Shown here: piece by piece, positions 1-8,592 of the stretch
Layout of the letters: the number at the start of each line of letters is the position of its first letter
How positions within the stretch are numbered: position 1 is the first letter of the stretch
Origin: Bin5 sp965220715
Lineage (GTDB): Bacteria > Chloroflexota > Anaerolineae > Caldilineales > Caldilineaceae
Direction of reading: 5' to 3'
NCBI GenBank assembly: GCA_965220715.1
Contig: OZ244843.1
Span: 4,216,001 to 4,280,000, forward strand
DNA length: 64,000 bases
Notes under the pieces: generated by a model
The model's input: only the letters and a program-made list of their open reading frames with translations
Database searches by the model: none
What the model was told of the DNA's origin: nothing
Position numbers and translations under genes: made by a program

Positions 1-777
1 CGGGGACACATGAATGTCGGCGCAACTGTAACCGCTGCGGTCGACGACATCTTCGGGCAGCGTCGTATGTGTCTGTATCGGGTTCAGCGCGCCGGTGCCG
101 GCGTCGAAAGCGCACACCGTCACCGTCAGGTCCAGTTCATTGATAATGTAGGCGAACCGTCCGTTGGGATGGAAGTCAAAATGGCGCGGGCCGGCTCCGC
201 TATGCACTGCAACGTGGTCCGGTTGGTTGGCTTCCAATCGGCCGTTGACGATGCGATAAATCATCACCTTGTCGATACCCAGGTCGGCGACGTAGACGCG
301 GCTGCCATCAGGGCTCATGGTGGTGGAGTGGGCGTGGGCCGCTTCCTGCCGCTCCTGATTAGGGCCGCTGCCGTGGTGTTGAATGTTCTGCACCGGATCG
401 CCGACGGTGCCGTCTGCGTTCAAAGGGTAGACCGCGACATTGCCGCTGTAGTAGTTGGCCACGACGAGCGTGCCGCCGCCCGGTTCAACGACCAGGTGGC
501 AGGGCGCGGTGCCGTGGGTGGGCTGCCGGTTGAGGAAGGTCAGACCGCCGGAAGCCGGGTCGATGGCAAAACTGCTGACCTGTCCGGCCTCTAAATCCTC
601 ACTGACTGCGTAGAGTATGTGGCCTTGCGGGTGGAATGTCAGAAAGGAGGGATCATTTTGCCCGGCGACGACAGCTTCCTGCCTCAGAGCGCCTGTTTCT
701 GTATCAAAGCGATAGATGTAGATGCCTTCGCTATCTTTCTTAGTGTAGGTGCCTACATATAGCGTGCATTCCGTCAT
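1..777 (-). CDS. Lactonase family (6-phosphogluconolactonase-like) beta-propeller protein, C-terminus cut by window edge
   Basis: The minus-strand frame opens with ATG at 777 and stays open to position 1, so the C-terminal part is missing. The N-terminus reads MTECTLYVGTYTKKDSEGI, and the VGTYT start is characteristic of the YbhE/Pgl lactonase family (seven-bladed propeller, PF10282). Further blades carry family-like stretches such as VVANYYSGNVAVYPL and GPRHFDFHPNGRFAYIINE. Characterised members hydrolyse 6-phosphogluconolactone or related sugar lactones in the cytosol; the substrate here cannot be told from sequence. No signal peptide is visible. Family call is firm, exact function is not. 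Confidence 0.85.
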   Translation of the reverse strand, partial: MTECTLYVGTYTKKDSEGIYIYRFDTETGALRQEAVVAGQNDPSFLTFHPQGHILYAVSEDLEAGQVSSFAIDPASGGLTFLNRQPTHGTAPCHLVVEPGGGTLVVANYYSGNVAVYPLNADGTVGDPVQNIQHHGSGPNQERQEAAHAHSTTMSPDGSRVYVADLGIDKVMIYRIVNGRLEANQPDHVAVHSGAGPRHFDFHPNGRFAYIINELDLTVTVCAFDAGTGALNPIQTHTTLPEDVVDRSGYSCADIHVSP

Positions 778-906
778 TGCGGGTCTCCTGGTAGGTGCGA
801 TTCTTTCGGGTCTTTGGTCGAGCTATCCTGTTGCAAGACTGGGCATGTAGCATCATGGTCGCGCGACGCGCGCGAGGGCTGGCGATTGTCGGCCTGCCGG
901 CCGACT

Positions 907-1938
907 TCAAACCGGCGCGGGCGTCGGCAGGTCGGGTACGTGCTGAAAGGCCGGGTCGGCTTTCTGCTTGCGCATAATCTCGATGATTTCGATCCACGCC
1001 GCCAGCAGGCCCCGTTTGCATTCCGGCATTTCCGACTCGATGAGCCGGTGCAGCTTAGGCAGATTGTAGCAGGGCACGCCGGCATACATGTGATGTTCGG
1101 TGTGATAGTTCATCTGCCAGTATAGGAAACTGGTGAAGGGATTGAGGTAGACCGTGCGGCAGCAGAGACGAAAGTCGGGCACGTTATCCTGGAGGCCGGC
1201 GTGTTGCAGGTTGTTGCACAGGTAGCGCAGCCAGCCGCCGCAGAAGGGGGCCAAGGAGATCAGAACGGGGAGAAGCCACCAGCCAAAGTAGACGGAAACT
1301 GCCAGAATCAGCCCGTGTCCCAACAGAAGCAGGCGCGCCCAGGCAAAGAGCTGCCGCCGCTTTTGCGTCGCTTCCGGCGGGAAGAGTGCGTGCTCCCATT
1401 CACCCTCCAGGCGGCCGAGGCTGAGACGGATGGTCACCCTCAACGCGTCATAGAGATTCCAAGGATTCACCACTGCGTTTTTCAGGAAGCCTGCCACAGT
1501 CAGTTCCATGGGCAGTTCCACTTCCAGATCGTCGGGCGGATGCAGCGTGTATTTGTGATGCTCAACGTGGCTGGTGGAAAACATCAGATGGTTGCGCCAG
1601 ACAAGAAAACTGAAAATGCGCATGAACAGAATGTTCAGCATCTTTGTCTTGAAAACCGTATTGTGCGAGAGCTCATGGGAGCCGTTGTAGAGAAAGACGT
1701 AAAAGGTGCCGTGCAAAAGCAGGATCAGTAGCAGTGCAAACAGCGGCAAGTGGGCAGCCGCATACCAGGCCGCGAGGCCGGTCATCGCAACCAGGCCCAG
1801 ATGGCCGGCGACCTGCAGCGTTCCCTGCCAATCATCGCGTTGATTGAGCGCGTTGAGTTGTTCGCGCGCCACGGGAACGCGATACCAGGCGATCTTCACA
1901 GGATCTCGATCCTTCCGCGTCGGTTCGGTGGCAGGCAT
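907..1938 (-). CDS. Membrane fatty acid desaturase family protein
   Basis: This 343-residue protein has the three histidine clusters of the membrane di-iron desaturase/hydroxylase superfamily (PF00487): HELSH at 88-92, HVEHH at 124-128 and HTEHH at 279-283. Hydrophobic stretches lie around residues 45-85, 105-118 and 200-232, matching the usual bundle of membrane helices with the histidine boxes facing the cytosol. Family members introduce double bonds or hydroxyl groups into fatty acyl, carotenoid or alkane substrates using O2. The substrate is unknown. It is followed by the lactonase gene (130 bp away, same strand) and preceded by a cupin gene on the same strand, which may form one transcription unit. 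Confidence 0.88.
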   Translation of the reverse strand: MPATEPTRKDRDPVKIAWYRVPVAREQLNALNQRDDWQGTLQVAGHLGLVAMTGLAAWYAAAHLPLFALLLILLLHGTFYVFLYNGSHELSHNTVFKTKMLNILFMRIFSFLVWRNHLMFSTSHVEHHKYTLHPPDDLEVELPMELTVAGFLKNAVVNPWNLYDALRVTIRLSLGRLEGEWEHALFPPEATQKRRQLFAWARLLLLGHGLILAVSVYFGWWLLPVLISLAPFCGGWLRYLCNNLQHAGLQDNVPDFRLCCRTVYLNPFTSFLYWQMNYHTEHHMYAGVPCYNLPKLHRLIESEMPECKRGLLAAWIEIIEIMRKQKADPAFQHVPDLPTPAPV

Positions 1939-1970
1939 TTTGTACCTCCTTCAACTGCGGTGTTAAGTGT

Positions 1971-2336
1971 TCATTCGTCAGCCACAATGGTTTCACGATC
2001 CGGTGTGGAAAAGAGGATCGTCATTATGGCAGGGTCGTCGCCGTCATTGCTGGCGTTATGGACGACATTGGCCGGAATCACTATCGTGTCCCCGGGCCCC
2101 ATCGGGAAGACCTCGTCCCCCAGTGAATGAATAATACGCCCGCTGAGCACATGCAGGATCTCTTCACAGTTGGGGTGGGAATGGCGGAAGTTTTCGTGCC
2201 CGCCTTTGAGGACAGCGCGCCCGAAGGTCATGGTGGCGCTGTTGCCCAATTTTCGATTTGCATACCAGACCAACTCGCCCCAATCGAACTCCTGGACGGT
2301 TGCGTCAGCGGCGGGAAGGACAGTTGTTGCGTTCAT
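1971..2336 (-). CDS. Single-domain cupin protein
   Basis: The 121-residue protein is one cupin beta-barrel. The first cupin motif is seen as HSHPNCEEILHVLSG, giving the two histidines and the glutamate of the metal site, and the second motif supplies a histidine in PANVVHNAS. Proteins of this size bind a divalent metal and act as isomerases, dioxygenases or small-molecule sensors. The gene lies 32 bp upstream of the desaturase gene on the same strand, so cotranscription is likely. The substrate cannot be assigned. Confidence 0.85.
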   Translation of the reverse strand: MNATTVLPAADATVQEFDWGELVWYANRKLGNSATMTFGRAVLKGGHENFRHSHPNCEEILHVLSGRIIHSLGDEVFPMGPGDTIVIPANVVHNASNDGDDPAIMTILFSTPDRETIVADE

Positions 2337-2484
2337 TGTCAGGTCTCTCTTTGTCGAATGATTTCATCATGCCCCTGGCGGGGCGGTTTATCGATTCGGT
2401 CGGGTGGCGATGAAATTGGGGTTGTGCATCAGCGGCATATTGAACTGATTCAGCCAATTTCGAAAGCTCAATTCGAACCCCCTC

Positions 2485-3012
2485 CTACGGGTGAATTCTT
2501 TTTGCCAAGTATTCAACGAAGTCAAGCGCTTTCCTATACGAGTCTCTTATCTCTTGCAAAGTATTATCTAAAGGCGCGATTGCGAAATTCTCGTGAACTA
2601 ATCGGTTTCGCTCCTGACCCAATCTCAGGAACGATCTACAACCTTCTTCCAAAACAGGATTTAGCTTTATCTCTGCCTCCACCTCGTCCTTGAAATCGCT
2701 GCCAAAGAGGCTCAAGAACTGATTTGCATTGTTACCATCCCAACTGAAGTAGGTGTGGTACTGACGGGCTATTGCTTTCCTTCTTACAAGATTCTCAACT
2801 TGCGCTGAATTCGTGCTCGCCGCGAGACGGGCAACAGCATCTGTAATTTGTTGTTCAAAAAAGCTTGCAACGCTCAACACCAACACTTTACGAAACTCAA
2901 TCTCTGTGTCATCCATGAGTGAAATCTCATCATGACTCCTCAAAAAAGCCCTTATGTGCTCTTGACGCTCAATGAGTGCATCAATCGCGCGTGCATCAAT
3001 TCCTGTTGTCAT
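2485..3012 (-). CDS. HEPN-domain protein (RiboL-PSP-HEPN-like), partner of DUF262 protein
   Basis: The 175-residue, mostly helical protein contains R135-x4-H140 (RNRLVH) in its C-terminal third, the signature of HEPN ribonucleases, and the pattern LGQERNRLVHENF is typical of the RiboL-PSP-HEPN / MAE_28990-like branch. HEPN proteins with this motif usually cut RNA in toxin-antitoxin, abortive-infection and other defence systems. The ATG lies 3 bp after the stop of the DUF262 gene upstream, so the two are almost certainly translated together. The stretch is visibly richer in A and T than its neighbours, which suggests transfer. RNase activity is inferred, not shown. Confidence 0.78.
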   Translation of the reverse strand: MTTGIDARAIDALIERQEHIRAFLRSHDEISLMDDTEIEFRKVLVLSVASFFEQQITDAVARLAASTNSAQVENLVRRKAIARQYHTYFSWDGNNANQFLSLFGSDFKDEVEAEIKLNPVLEEGCRSFLRLGQERNRLVHENFAIAPLDNTLQEIRDSYRKALDFVEYLAKRIHP

Positions 3013-3015
3013 ATG

Positions 3016-4185
3016 TCAGTCCAGGAGCAACTCTTTGGCCCGTTCCAACCTGATACGTACGTTTTCAGTATCCGTACTCTTTGTGCTGGAGGCATCAAGA
3101 AAAGCGGAATCATTCTTCAGTTTCTCAATTCTGTCTCTACAAAGGCAATGAACAGTTCCTGTTCCGTCTGCAAAGCCAGATGCACAAGCTGCCGAGAAAA
3201 CTGATTCAAATACCGATACGTTCACCTTTCTATTCGCAGTGCCAAATATCCTGGCAGGAAAGTCAGCGCATTCTTCAAGGAAAGAAGAAAATATTTTCTG
3301 CAGAAGTTCTACTTCCACTTCAGGATGTTCCTGCATTTCCTTCGCAAAATTGTTAAGAAACCGTGACATTGACGGAGCATATTTTTCACCCCGAGTAAGC
3401 ATTCCAAAACCTCTGAGAAGGAACTCAACATCCTTCATCCTTATGTCAGGTTCAGATTGATCGATCAGCCTGCGCCATCTGTCATCTGTGTTTGACCTGG
3501 AAACCATCTTCATGAATTCAGAACTGTACAGGCTGGCCCTTATTTCTTGAGGAGTCAGGTTGACTCCTTGAGTGTTAAGGCGGTTGAAAATCTCAAAAAC
3601 AGCTGAATCGTCGTCTTGAGGGAAATTCTGCTTTACAATCACACAGCGAATGGTTCTTAAGTCCAGTGTAGTCTGAAGCTCGCCCAGTTCCTCGTAATTA
3701 AGTCCATGCAGCTTATTTTGCGTCAGGGGTAACGTGGAAGGTAATCTCAAGTTAAACTTTGAAAAGAAACTGTCATCATCGAAAACATTTTTTGGAATTC
3801 TACCTTCTTTGTCAAAGATTGTCCTGAGAGCACCCCTCTTTTCCATGACGGGAAACCTCATCTTAGAGAAGAAATATATTGACATCAGTCGCTGCTGACC
3901 ATCGATCACCACGAAATTGTTACGCCCCTGTTCGTAAAGAAAGATTTGGGGGATTGGAAGACCACGAATAATTGACTCGATCAACTTTGACGCGCGGTTT
4001 ATCGTCCACACGTAGTTTCTCTGAAAGACAGGAATTCTGAAGATTTTGCTGTCAATGAAATCAACAATCGTTCTGACGTTGAAATCATTGGGGCTGGAAG
4101 TGATATCATATTCTTGAAATGAGATTCCAGCTTCTTCAACTTCGCTCTCTTCAGAAGAATCGATAAACTCTGCAGATCTTAACAT
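3016..4185 (-). CDS. DUF262 (GmrSD N-terminal-like) protein lacking the HNH domain
   Basis: The 389-residue protein has the DUF262 core: IPVFQRNYVW at 51-60, RGLPIPQIFLY at 74-84, the DGQQR motif at 95-99 and IFNRLNTQGVNLTPQEI near 205. DUF262 forms a ParB/sulfiredoxin-like nucleotide-binding fold and is the N-terminal half of GmrSD-type restriction enzymes. In GmrSD it is followed by a DUF1524 HNH nuclease; here the protein ends without any HNH motif. Instead a HEPN gene starts 3 bp downstream. A GGAG ribosome-binding site sits 7 bp before the ATG. Low-GC look compared with neighbours. A defence role is inferred from family and pairing. Confidence 0.85.
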   Translation of the reverse strand: MLRSAEFIDSSEESEVEEAGISFQEYDITSSPNDFNVRTIVDFIDSKIFRIPVFQRNYVWTINRASKLIESIIRGLPIPQIFLYEQGRNNFVVIDGQQRLMSIYFFSKMRFPVMEKRGALRTIFDKEGRIPKNVFDDDSFFSKFNLRLPSTLPLTQNKLHGLNYEELGELQTTLDLRTIRCVIVKQNFPQDDDSAVFEIFNRLNTQGVNLTPQEIRASLYSSEFMKMVSRSNTDDRWRRLIDQSEPDIRMKDVEFLLRGFGMLTRGEKYAPSMSRFLNNFAKEMQEHPEVEVELLQKIFSSFLEECADFPARIFGTANRKVNVSVFESVFSAACASGFADGTGTVHCLCRDRIEKLKNDSAFLDASSTKSTDTENVRIRLERAKELLLD

Positions 4186-4357
4186 TCCAAGTCTCCAATT
4201 GTATTTCGCTTTTCACGGGCTACCTCGACTATCCCAACCGGGTCCCTCTCTCATTGTACTACAAACAGCCCTTGACTCATTGGTTTGGTGCTGAATCAAA
4301 GGCACAGGACCGAGTTTGCCAAGCCTGCAGCTGTGAGTTGGTATGAAACGACCACTG

Positions 4358-4615
4358 TTAATGCGAAATCTCGTCCGGCATCTGGATAGTAGAACTCAGG
4401 CCGCCGTCGACCACCAGGTGGCTCCCCGTCATATGGCTGGACATGTCGGAGGCAAGAAATAGCACGGCTTGCGTGATCTCCTCTGGGCGTCCATTTCGCT
4501 TTATGGGGCACAACTGGGCGACCTTGGCCCCCTCCCTGGCAAAGAGGTGGGCGGTCGCCCGGCCGATGCCAGTAGCCGCGCCTGTAATTAGAGCTACTTT
4601 GTCTTTCAACAGCAT
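4358..4615 (-). pseudogene. Short-chain dehydrogenase remnant with in-frame internal deletion
   Basis: The 85-residue frame joins the first ~32 residues of an SDR (KVALITGAATGIGRATAHLF, the TGxxxGxG cofactor motif) directly to a C-terminal piece (GRPEEITQAVLFLASDMSSH and a VVDGG end). In a normal ~250-residue SDR about 160 residues lie between these parts, including the NNAG motif and the catalytic Ser and Tyr-x3-Lys. The junction is near 4505-4516. The frame is still open, so a small product could be made, but it cannot be a working dehydrogenase. I treat it as a deletion pseudogene; a sequencing or assembly deletion is the alternative. Confidence 0.8.
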
Positions 4616-4697
4616 GGTTCAGCCCCCCCATGGAGTCAGGTCCAGGTGGCCTCGGACTCACGTTGCTTCAGTCGGGACTTCAACTGCTCAATTCCCC

Positions 4698-5483
4698 CTA
4701 TGGATTCAGTTGCCGCACCAGTTCGTCGTGTATGCTGCCGCCGCTTGCGATGACGCCGTTGCCGTACAGGGGATCGCCCCCCTGCCAGTCGGTGATGCGC
4801 CCGCCGGCCCCCTCGATAATCGGGACCAGCGCAGCCCGGTCCCAGAAGTTCATCACCGGATCGGTCATCACATCAGCGCCGCCGACCGCCACCAGGTAGT
4901 AGCCGTGGCAGTCGCCCCACGTGTGGTAGCGTGCCGCCTTCTGTGCCACTTCTTCAAACGCCGGGCCATTCTGAAAGTTCGCGACGTTGTAGTGACTTGT
5001 CGTCAGGAAGACTGCATCCTCCAGGGACGCGCAGTCTCGCACACTGACCGCCTCCCCGTTCAGCCAGGCTGTGTCGCCGTCGCCGATCAACAGGTCCTCC
5101 ACAATCGGCTGATGGATCGCGCCCAGCAGTGCCTGCTCCTCATGCACCAACGCAATTAGCGTACCAAACAGGTAGCCGTGACTGATGAAATTCTTGGTGC
5201 CGTCGATCGGGTCCAACACCCACTGGAAGGGTGCCTCCTGCTGATGATGCCCATATTCTTCACCCAGGATGCCGTGGGAGGGGTAGCGCTCGATAATTAA
5301 CTCCCGCATACGCTCCTCCGCTTGCCGATCGGCAACGGTCACCGGCGTTTCGTCTGATTTGCTGTCTACAGTGTAACCACTGCGGAAGTAACGGCGGATG
5401 ATCGCCCCACTCTCATCGGCCAGAAGGCGAATGAAATCCAAAAGGGCACTTTTTTCCGATGAGGACAGGACTGTATTGGGCAT
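4698..5483 (-). CDS. Inositol monophosphatase family phosphatase, histidinol-phosphatase (HisN)-like
   Basis: This 261-residue protein has the metal-binding motifs of the lithium-sensitive Mg-dependent phosphatase family: GEE at 74-76, DPIDGT at 91-96 and WDRAA near residue 215. The sequence style (LDPIDGTKNFISHGYLFGTLIAL, with xHTWGDCHGYYLVAVGGADVM) is closest to the HisN-type histidinol-phosphate phosphatases rather than to SuhB. Those enzymes remove phosphate from L-histidinol phosphate in histidine synthesis. No other his gene is nearby, so inositol phosphate or another sugar phosphate remains possible. It is transcribed toward the SDR remnant. Confidence 0.85.
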   Translation of the reverse strand: MPNTVLSSSEKSALLDFIRLLADESGAIIRRYFRSGYTVDSKSDETPVTVADRQAEERMRELIIERYPSHGILGEEYGHHQQEAPFQWVLDPIDGTKNFISHGYLFGTLIALVHEEQALLGAIHQPIVEDLLIGDGDTAWLNGEAVSVRDCASLEDAVFLTTSHYNVANFQNGPAFEEVAQKAARYHTWGDCHGYYLVAVGGADVMTDPVMNFWDRAALVPIIEGAGGRITDWQGGDPLYGNGVIASGGSIHDELVRQLNP

Positions 5484-5645
5484 GGTAGTACACCTGCTGT
5501 TAGTGTATAGTGGCTTGTGGAAAGTGCGAGCAATTAGACACGTCCCGCTTCCCGCCGGACATGTAGGTTATGATAGCTTCTTTCTGGCGGATAGTGAAAA
5601 GTAAATGGTAGAGTCCTCTCGTTCCCAGATAGCCGGAGAATTCCT

Positions 5646-6467
5646 ATGTCCGTTCTCGACAAATTCAAACTCACCGACCGGATCGCCCTTGTCACCGGCG
5701 GCAACCGCGGGCTGGGCAAGCAGATGGCCCAGGCATTGGCGGAGGCCGGCGCATCGGTCGCTCTCACCAGCAGAGATCAGGGACGGGCCGACCAGGCTGC
5801 AGAGGAGATCGCTCAGTCGCTTGTTGATTCGCGTGCGGCAAATGCCGAGAATGGCATTTCGACGCAGGAGCCGATGGCCGAAGTACGCGGCTACGCCTGC
5901 GAAGTCAGCGACCACGAGCAGGCATCCCAGGTCGTACAGCAGGTGATTGCAGACTTCGGCGGCCTGCACATTTTAGTCAACAACGCCGGCATCAACATCC
6001 GCGGCCCTATTGATGAGTTGCAACCGGAAGAGTTTCAAAGGGTGATCGACACCAACGTCACCGGAGTTTGGAACTTTTGCCGAGCCGCGGCCGGTCACTT
6101 GAAAGCGCAAAGGTACGGTCGGGTCATAAACATCGGCTCCGCGCTTTCTGTCATCGCCCTGCCAGAGCGCACGCCATATGCCTCCAGCAAAGGGGCCGTA
6201 TTGCAGATGACCCGCGTGTTGGCGTTGGAGTGGGCGCCGTATAGCATTACAGTCAATGCGATGCTGCCCGGCCCCTTTTCAACCGAGATGAATCTGGCTC
6301 TGGAACAAGATCCGGAGAAGTACAGGGAGTTTATCGCCAGGATCCCTCTCGGACGCTGGGGGGACCTGGACGAAATCGGTGGATTGGCCGTTTTCCTGGC
6401 CAGCGACGCGTCCAGTTTCGTAACCGGCGCAGGAATCACTGTTGACGGGGGTTGGACGGCGCATTGA
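5646..6467 (+). CDS. Short-chain dehydrogenase/reductase (SDR)
   Basis: A complete classical SDR of 273 residues: cofactor motif TGGNRGLG at 17-24, NNAG at 112-115, a serine in INIGSALS at 162-168 and catalytic YASSK at 178-182, ending in the usual VDGGWTAH. A stretch of about 20 residues around 58-78 is an insertion relative to typical members, between beta-strand 2 and the acidic ACEVSD segment. Likely substrates are sugar acids or polyols, as for gluconate 5-dehydrogenase-like relatives. The next gene downstream (107 bp) is a mandelate-racemase-type dehydratase, consistent with a sugar-acid pathway; that link is inference. Confidence 0.87.
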   Translation: MSVLDKFKLTDRIALVTGGNRGLGKQMAQALAEAGASVALTSRDQGRADQAAEEIAQSLVDSRAANAENGISTQEPMAEVRGYACEVSDHEQASQVVQQVIADFGGLHILVNNAGINIRGPIDELQPEEFQRVIDTNVTGVWNFCRAAAGHLKAQRYGRVINIGSALSVIALPERTPYASSKGAVLQMTRVLALEWAPYSITVNAMLPGPFSTEMNLALEQDPEKYREFIARIPLGRWGDLDEIGGLAVFLASDASSFVTGAGITVDGGWTAH

Positions 6468-6574
6468 GGATGAATTTGTGGCGGAGCAAGATTCCTTCCG
6501 AGTCGCTGGCAGTAGAATTAGCGCTACGAGCGCAACTGTCCGCCCACCAAATTTGTCAGTCAGTCAGGAAGTGA

Positions 6575-7726
6575 GTGCAAACAGTGAAGATTGAGTCAAT
6601 TTCCACTCTCATTGTCCGCGTCAATCATCGGGGAGACTGGCTGCATGTCGTCGTCGAGACCGACGCGGGTATTACTGGTGTGGGCGAAGCCAGCCATAGC
6701 GGCAACGAAGGGCTCTGCGTTGCCGCAGTTGAGCAGTTCGGCCAGACTCTGGTGGGTGAAGACCCGCGGAAAATCGCCCGCATACGGCAGATGCTGTGCC
6801 GCAAAGACGGGGGCCGCGCTTACAATACGGCGCTTAGCGGACTGGAACAGGCGCTGTGGGATGTGCTGGCGCAATCTTTGGGTGTACCGCTGCATGTCCT
6901 CTTCGGCGGGGCTGTCCGCGAACGCCTGCGACTCTACGCCAACATCAACCGCCATGTCATGGACCGCTCGCCCGAAGGATTTGCGCGGGCGGCGCGCCAA
7001 GCCGTGGACGAAGGTTTTACCGCCATCAAAATGGCGCCTTTCGACGAGTTGCGCCACCCCTATCGCTTCCGAACCGGTCCCATGGCAGACTGGCGGCCCG
7101 GCGTCGAGCGCGTCCGGTCAGTGCGCAAGGCGATCGGCGACGACGTCGAGTTGGCGGTCGACTGCCACAGCCGCATGGAAGTATCGGAAGCAGTTATCGT
7201 GGGGCTGGAACTGGCGGAGTCAAGCCTCTTCTGGTATGAGGAGCCGGTAGCGCATACCGATACGGACGGTCTGGCCGCGGTAGCGGGCCGCGTCCCCCAG
7301 CCGATCGCGTCGGCGGAGAGTGTTTTCGGCGTCGAAGGCTTTCGCCCATTTACCGCGCAGCGCTGCGTGGATGTAATTATGCCGGATGTGAAACACTGCG
7401 GCGGAATCCTGGAGCTGAACGAGATTGCTGCGGCCGCACGCATGAGCCAGGTTCTGGTCGCACCCCATAACCCGGCGGGGCCGCTCTCGACCGCGGCCAC
7501 CGCGCAGGCAGCCGCCACCTGGCCCAACTTCTATATCCTGGAGTATGCCTGGGGCGAGGTCGACTGGCGCTCGGATCTGCTGTCCCCGCCGGAACGAATA
7601 GAAGAGGGCCACTTGCTGTTGTCGCAGGAGCCGGGGTCAGGTCATCGTCTCAACCCCCAGATTGTTGAGGCATTCCGCGTGACGGGTGCCACTAGCACCG
7701 ACTCTTCAAAAGTGCGATTTGGCTAG
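6575..7726 (+). CDS. Mandelate racemase/muconate lactonizing enzyme (enolase superfamily)
   Basis: The 383-residue protein has the two-part enolase-superfamily architecture, with a capping domain to about residue 125 and a TIM barrel after it. Catalytic elements are visible: the barrel lysine in FTAIKMAP, metal ligands in LAVDCHSRM, YEEPVAHT and ASAESVFG, the late Asp in IMPDVKHCGG and the base in VAPHNPAGPLST. The His in the last motif places it with the mandelate racemase subgroup, mainly acid sugar dehydratases. Start is GTG at 6575 with AGGAA four bases upstream; a second GTG at 6584 is possible. It follows an SDR, so sugar-acid breakdown is plausible. MenC was considered and is not supported. 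Confidence 0.87.
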   Translation: MQTVKIESISTLIVRVNHRGDWLHVVVETDAGITGVGEASHSGNEGLCVAAVEQFGQTLVGEDPRKIARIRQMLCRKDGGRAYNTALSGLEQALWDVLAQSLGVPLHVLFGGAVRERLRLYANINRHVMDRSPEGFARAARQAVDEGFTAIKMAPFDELRHPYRFRTGPMADWRPGVERVRSVRKAIGDDVELAVDCHSRMEVSEAVIVGLELAESSLFWYEEPVAHTDTDGLAAVAGRVPQPIASAESVFGVEGFRPFTAQRCVDVIMPDVKHCGGILELNEIAAAARMSQVLVAPHNPAGPLSTAATAQAAATWPNFYILEYAWGEVDWRSDLLSPPERIEEGHLLLSQEPGSGHRLNPQIVEAFRVTGATSTDSSKVRFG

Positions 7727-7785
7727 TTGCCGAGTAGGCTCGGGCCGTGAACTCCCCAGATTGGTCGCCGCCTGATCAAGCCTGC

Positions 7786-8592
7786 TCACGCCGGGCCGGT
7801 TACTCTTTCGACCGCCAGCCAGTCGACCTCCAGGTATTGGCCTTCTTCCTTCGCAACGAGTCCCCAGCGGAAATGACCCCACGGAGAAACCTGCAGGAAT
7901 TGGTTGTCCAACCAGAGGACAAGCCCAAGTGGACCTGCAGGCGCGTGGGATGTTTCCAGCAACAGCCCCCCATCCAGAAAAAAGCGTGCTCGGTCCCGCT
8001 GCCAGTCGATGGTGTAGACGTGCCAGTCCTGCATGGCGGCGGGGAGCAGTCGTTCGGCAATTCCCGCTGCCCTCTGAAATGATGGCCACAGCCAACCATA
8101 CAAAAGAGGCTCACGCATCAGCGGGGGGGCCAGGGCAAGAAGGGGCGCCCTCGCCACGAATTTGCATGTGCGGGTGTCGATGACAGCAGCTTTCCAACCC
8201 CAACCGGGTTGATCCAGCGCCATGCGCATGTCGGCATCCGGGCCGGCATAGAAGAACCAGAGGGCTTGGGGCAATGCGAGCCGGCGCGGGCCGGTCATGC
8301 GGAGAGGGTCGTTCCAGAAGCCAAAGCCCGCAGTTCCGGTGATTTGCCCGCTTTTGTGTGAGAAGCGCGCCCGTACTGTCAGTCGTAGAGGAGGCCGCCA
8401 CAGAAAGTCGGCGCGGGAGAGGTCCCGGTAGTCGTCAATCTGCGCGTTGGTGTAGACCTGATCAGTTGCCCCGTTGTTCCCCAAGAGGAGGCCGGAACTG
8501 CCTGGTCGCAGAAAGCCGGTCCCGCTCGTGGTCTGGCGCCAGTGGGAGGCCAGCCCGCCGGCAAATCGAGCATGGACGGAAGGCTGGCTCAC
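7786..8592 (-). CDS. Concanavalin-A-like (GH16-type fold) protein without visible catalytic motif
   Basis: The 268-residue protein ends with a jelly-roll pattern seen in GH16/laminarinase-type folds: HVYTIDWQRDRARFFLDG, the strand pair that usually follows the active site. The catalytic ExDxE motif of GH16 enzymes is not present; the equivalent region reads TAGFGFWNDPLRM. It is therefore more likely a binding protein or a lipid/sugar ligand protein than a glycosidase. The ATG overlaps the stop of the upstream methyltransferase gene by four bases (8589-8592), so the pair is translationally coupled. No signal peptide is seen. Function unknown. Confidence 0.6.
   Translation of the reverse strand: MSQPSVHARFAGGLASHWRQTTSGTGFLRPGSSGLLLGNNGATDQVYTNAQIDDYRDLSRADFLWRPPLRLTVRARFSHKSGQITGTAGFGFWNDPLRMTGPRRLALPQALWFFYAGPDADMRMALDQPGWGWKAAVIDTRTCKFVARAPLLALAPPLMREPLLYGWLWPSFQRAAGIAERLLPAAMQDWHVYTIDWQRDRARFFLDGGLLLETSHAPAGPLGLVLWLDNQFLQVSPWGHFRWGLVAKEEGQYLEVDWLAVERVTGPA

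Noticed and set aside
10..594. Plus-strand 194-codon frame at the left edge
   Set aside because: It lies opposite the lactonase gene, which has clear family motifs on the minus strand; the plus frame is a codon-bias shadow.
6575..7726. The enolase-superfamily gene as menC, which is missing from the men cluster
   Set aside because: The motifs (AIKMAP, late His in VAPHNPAG) place it with the mandelate racemase subgroup; MenC has the KxK lysine pair and a different C-terminal part, and the gene is 21 kb from the men cluster.
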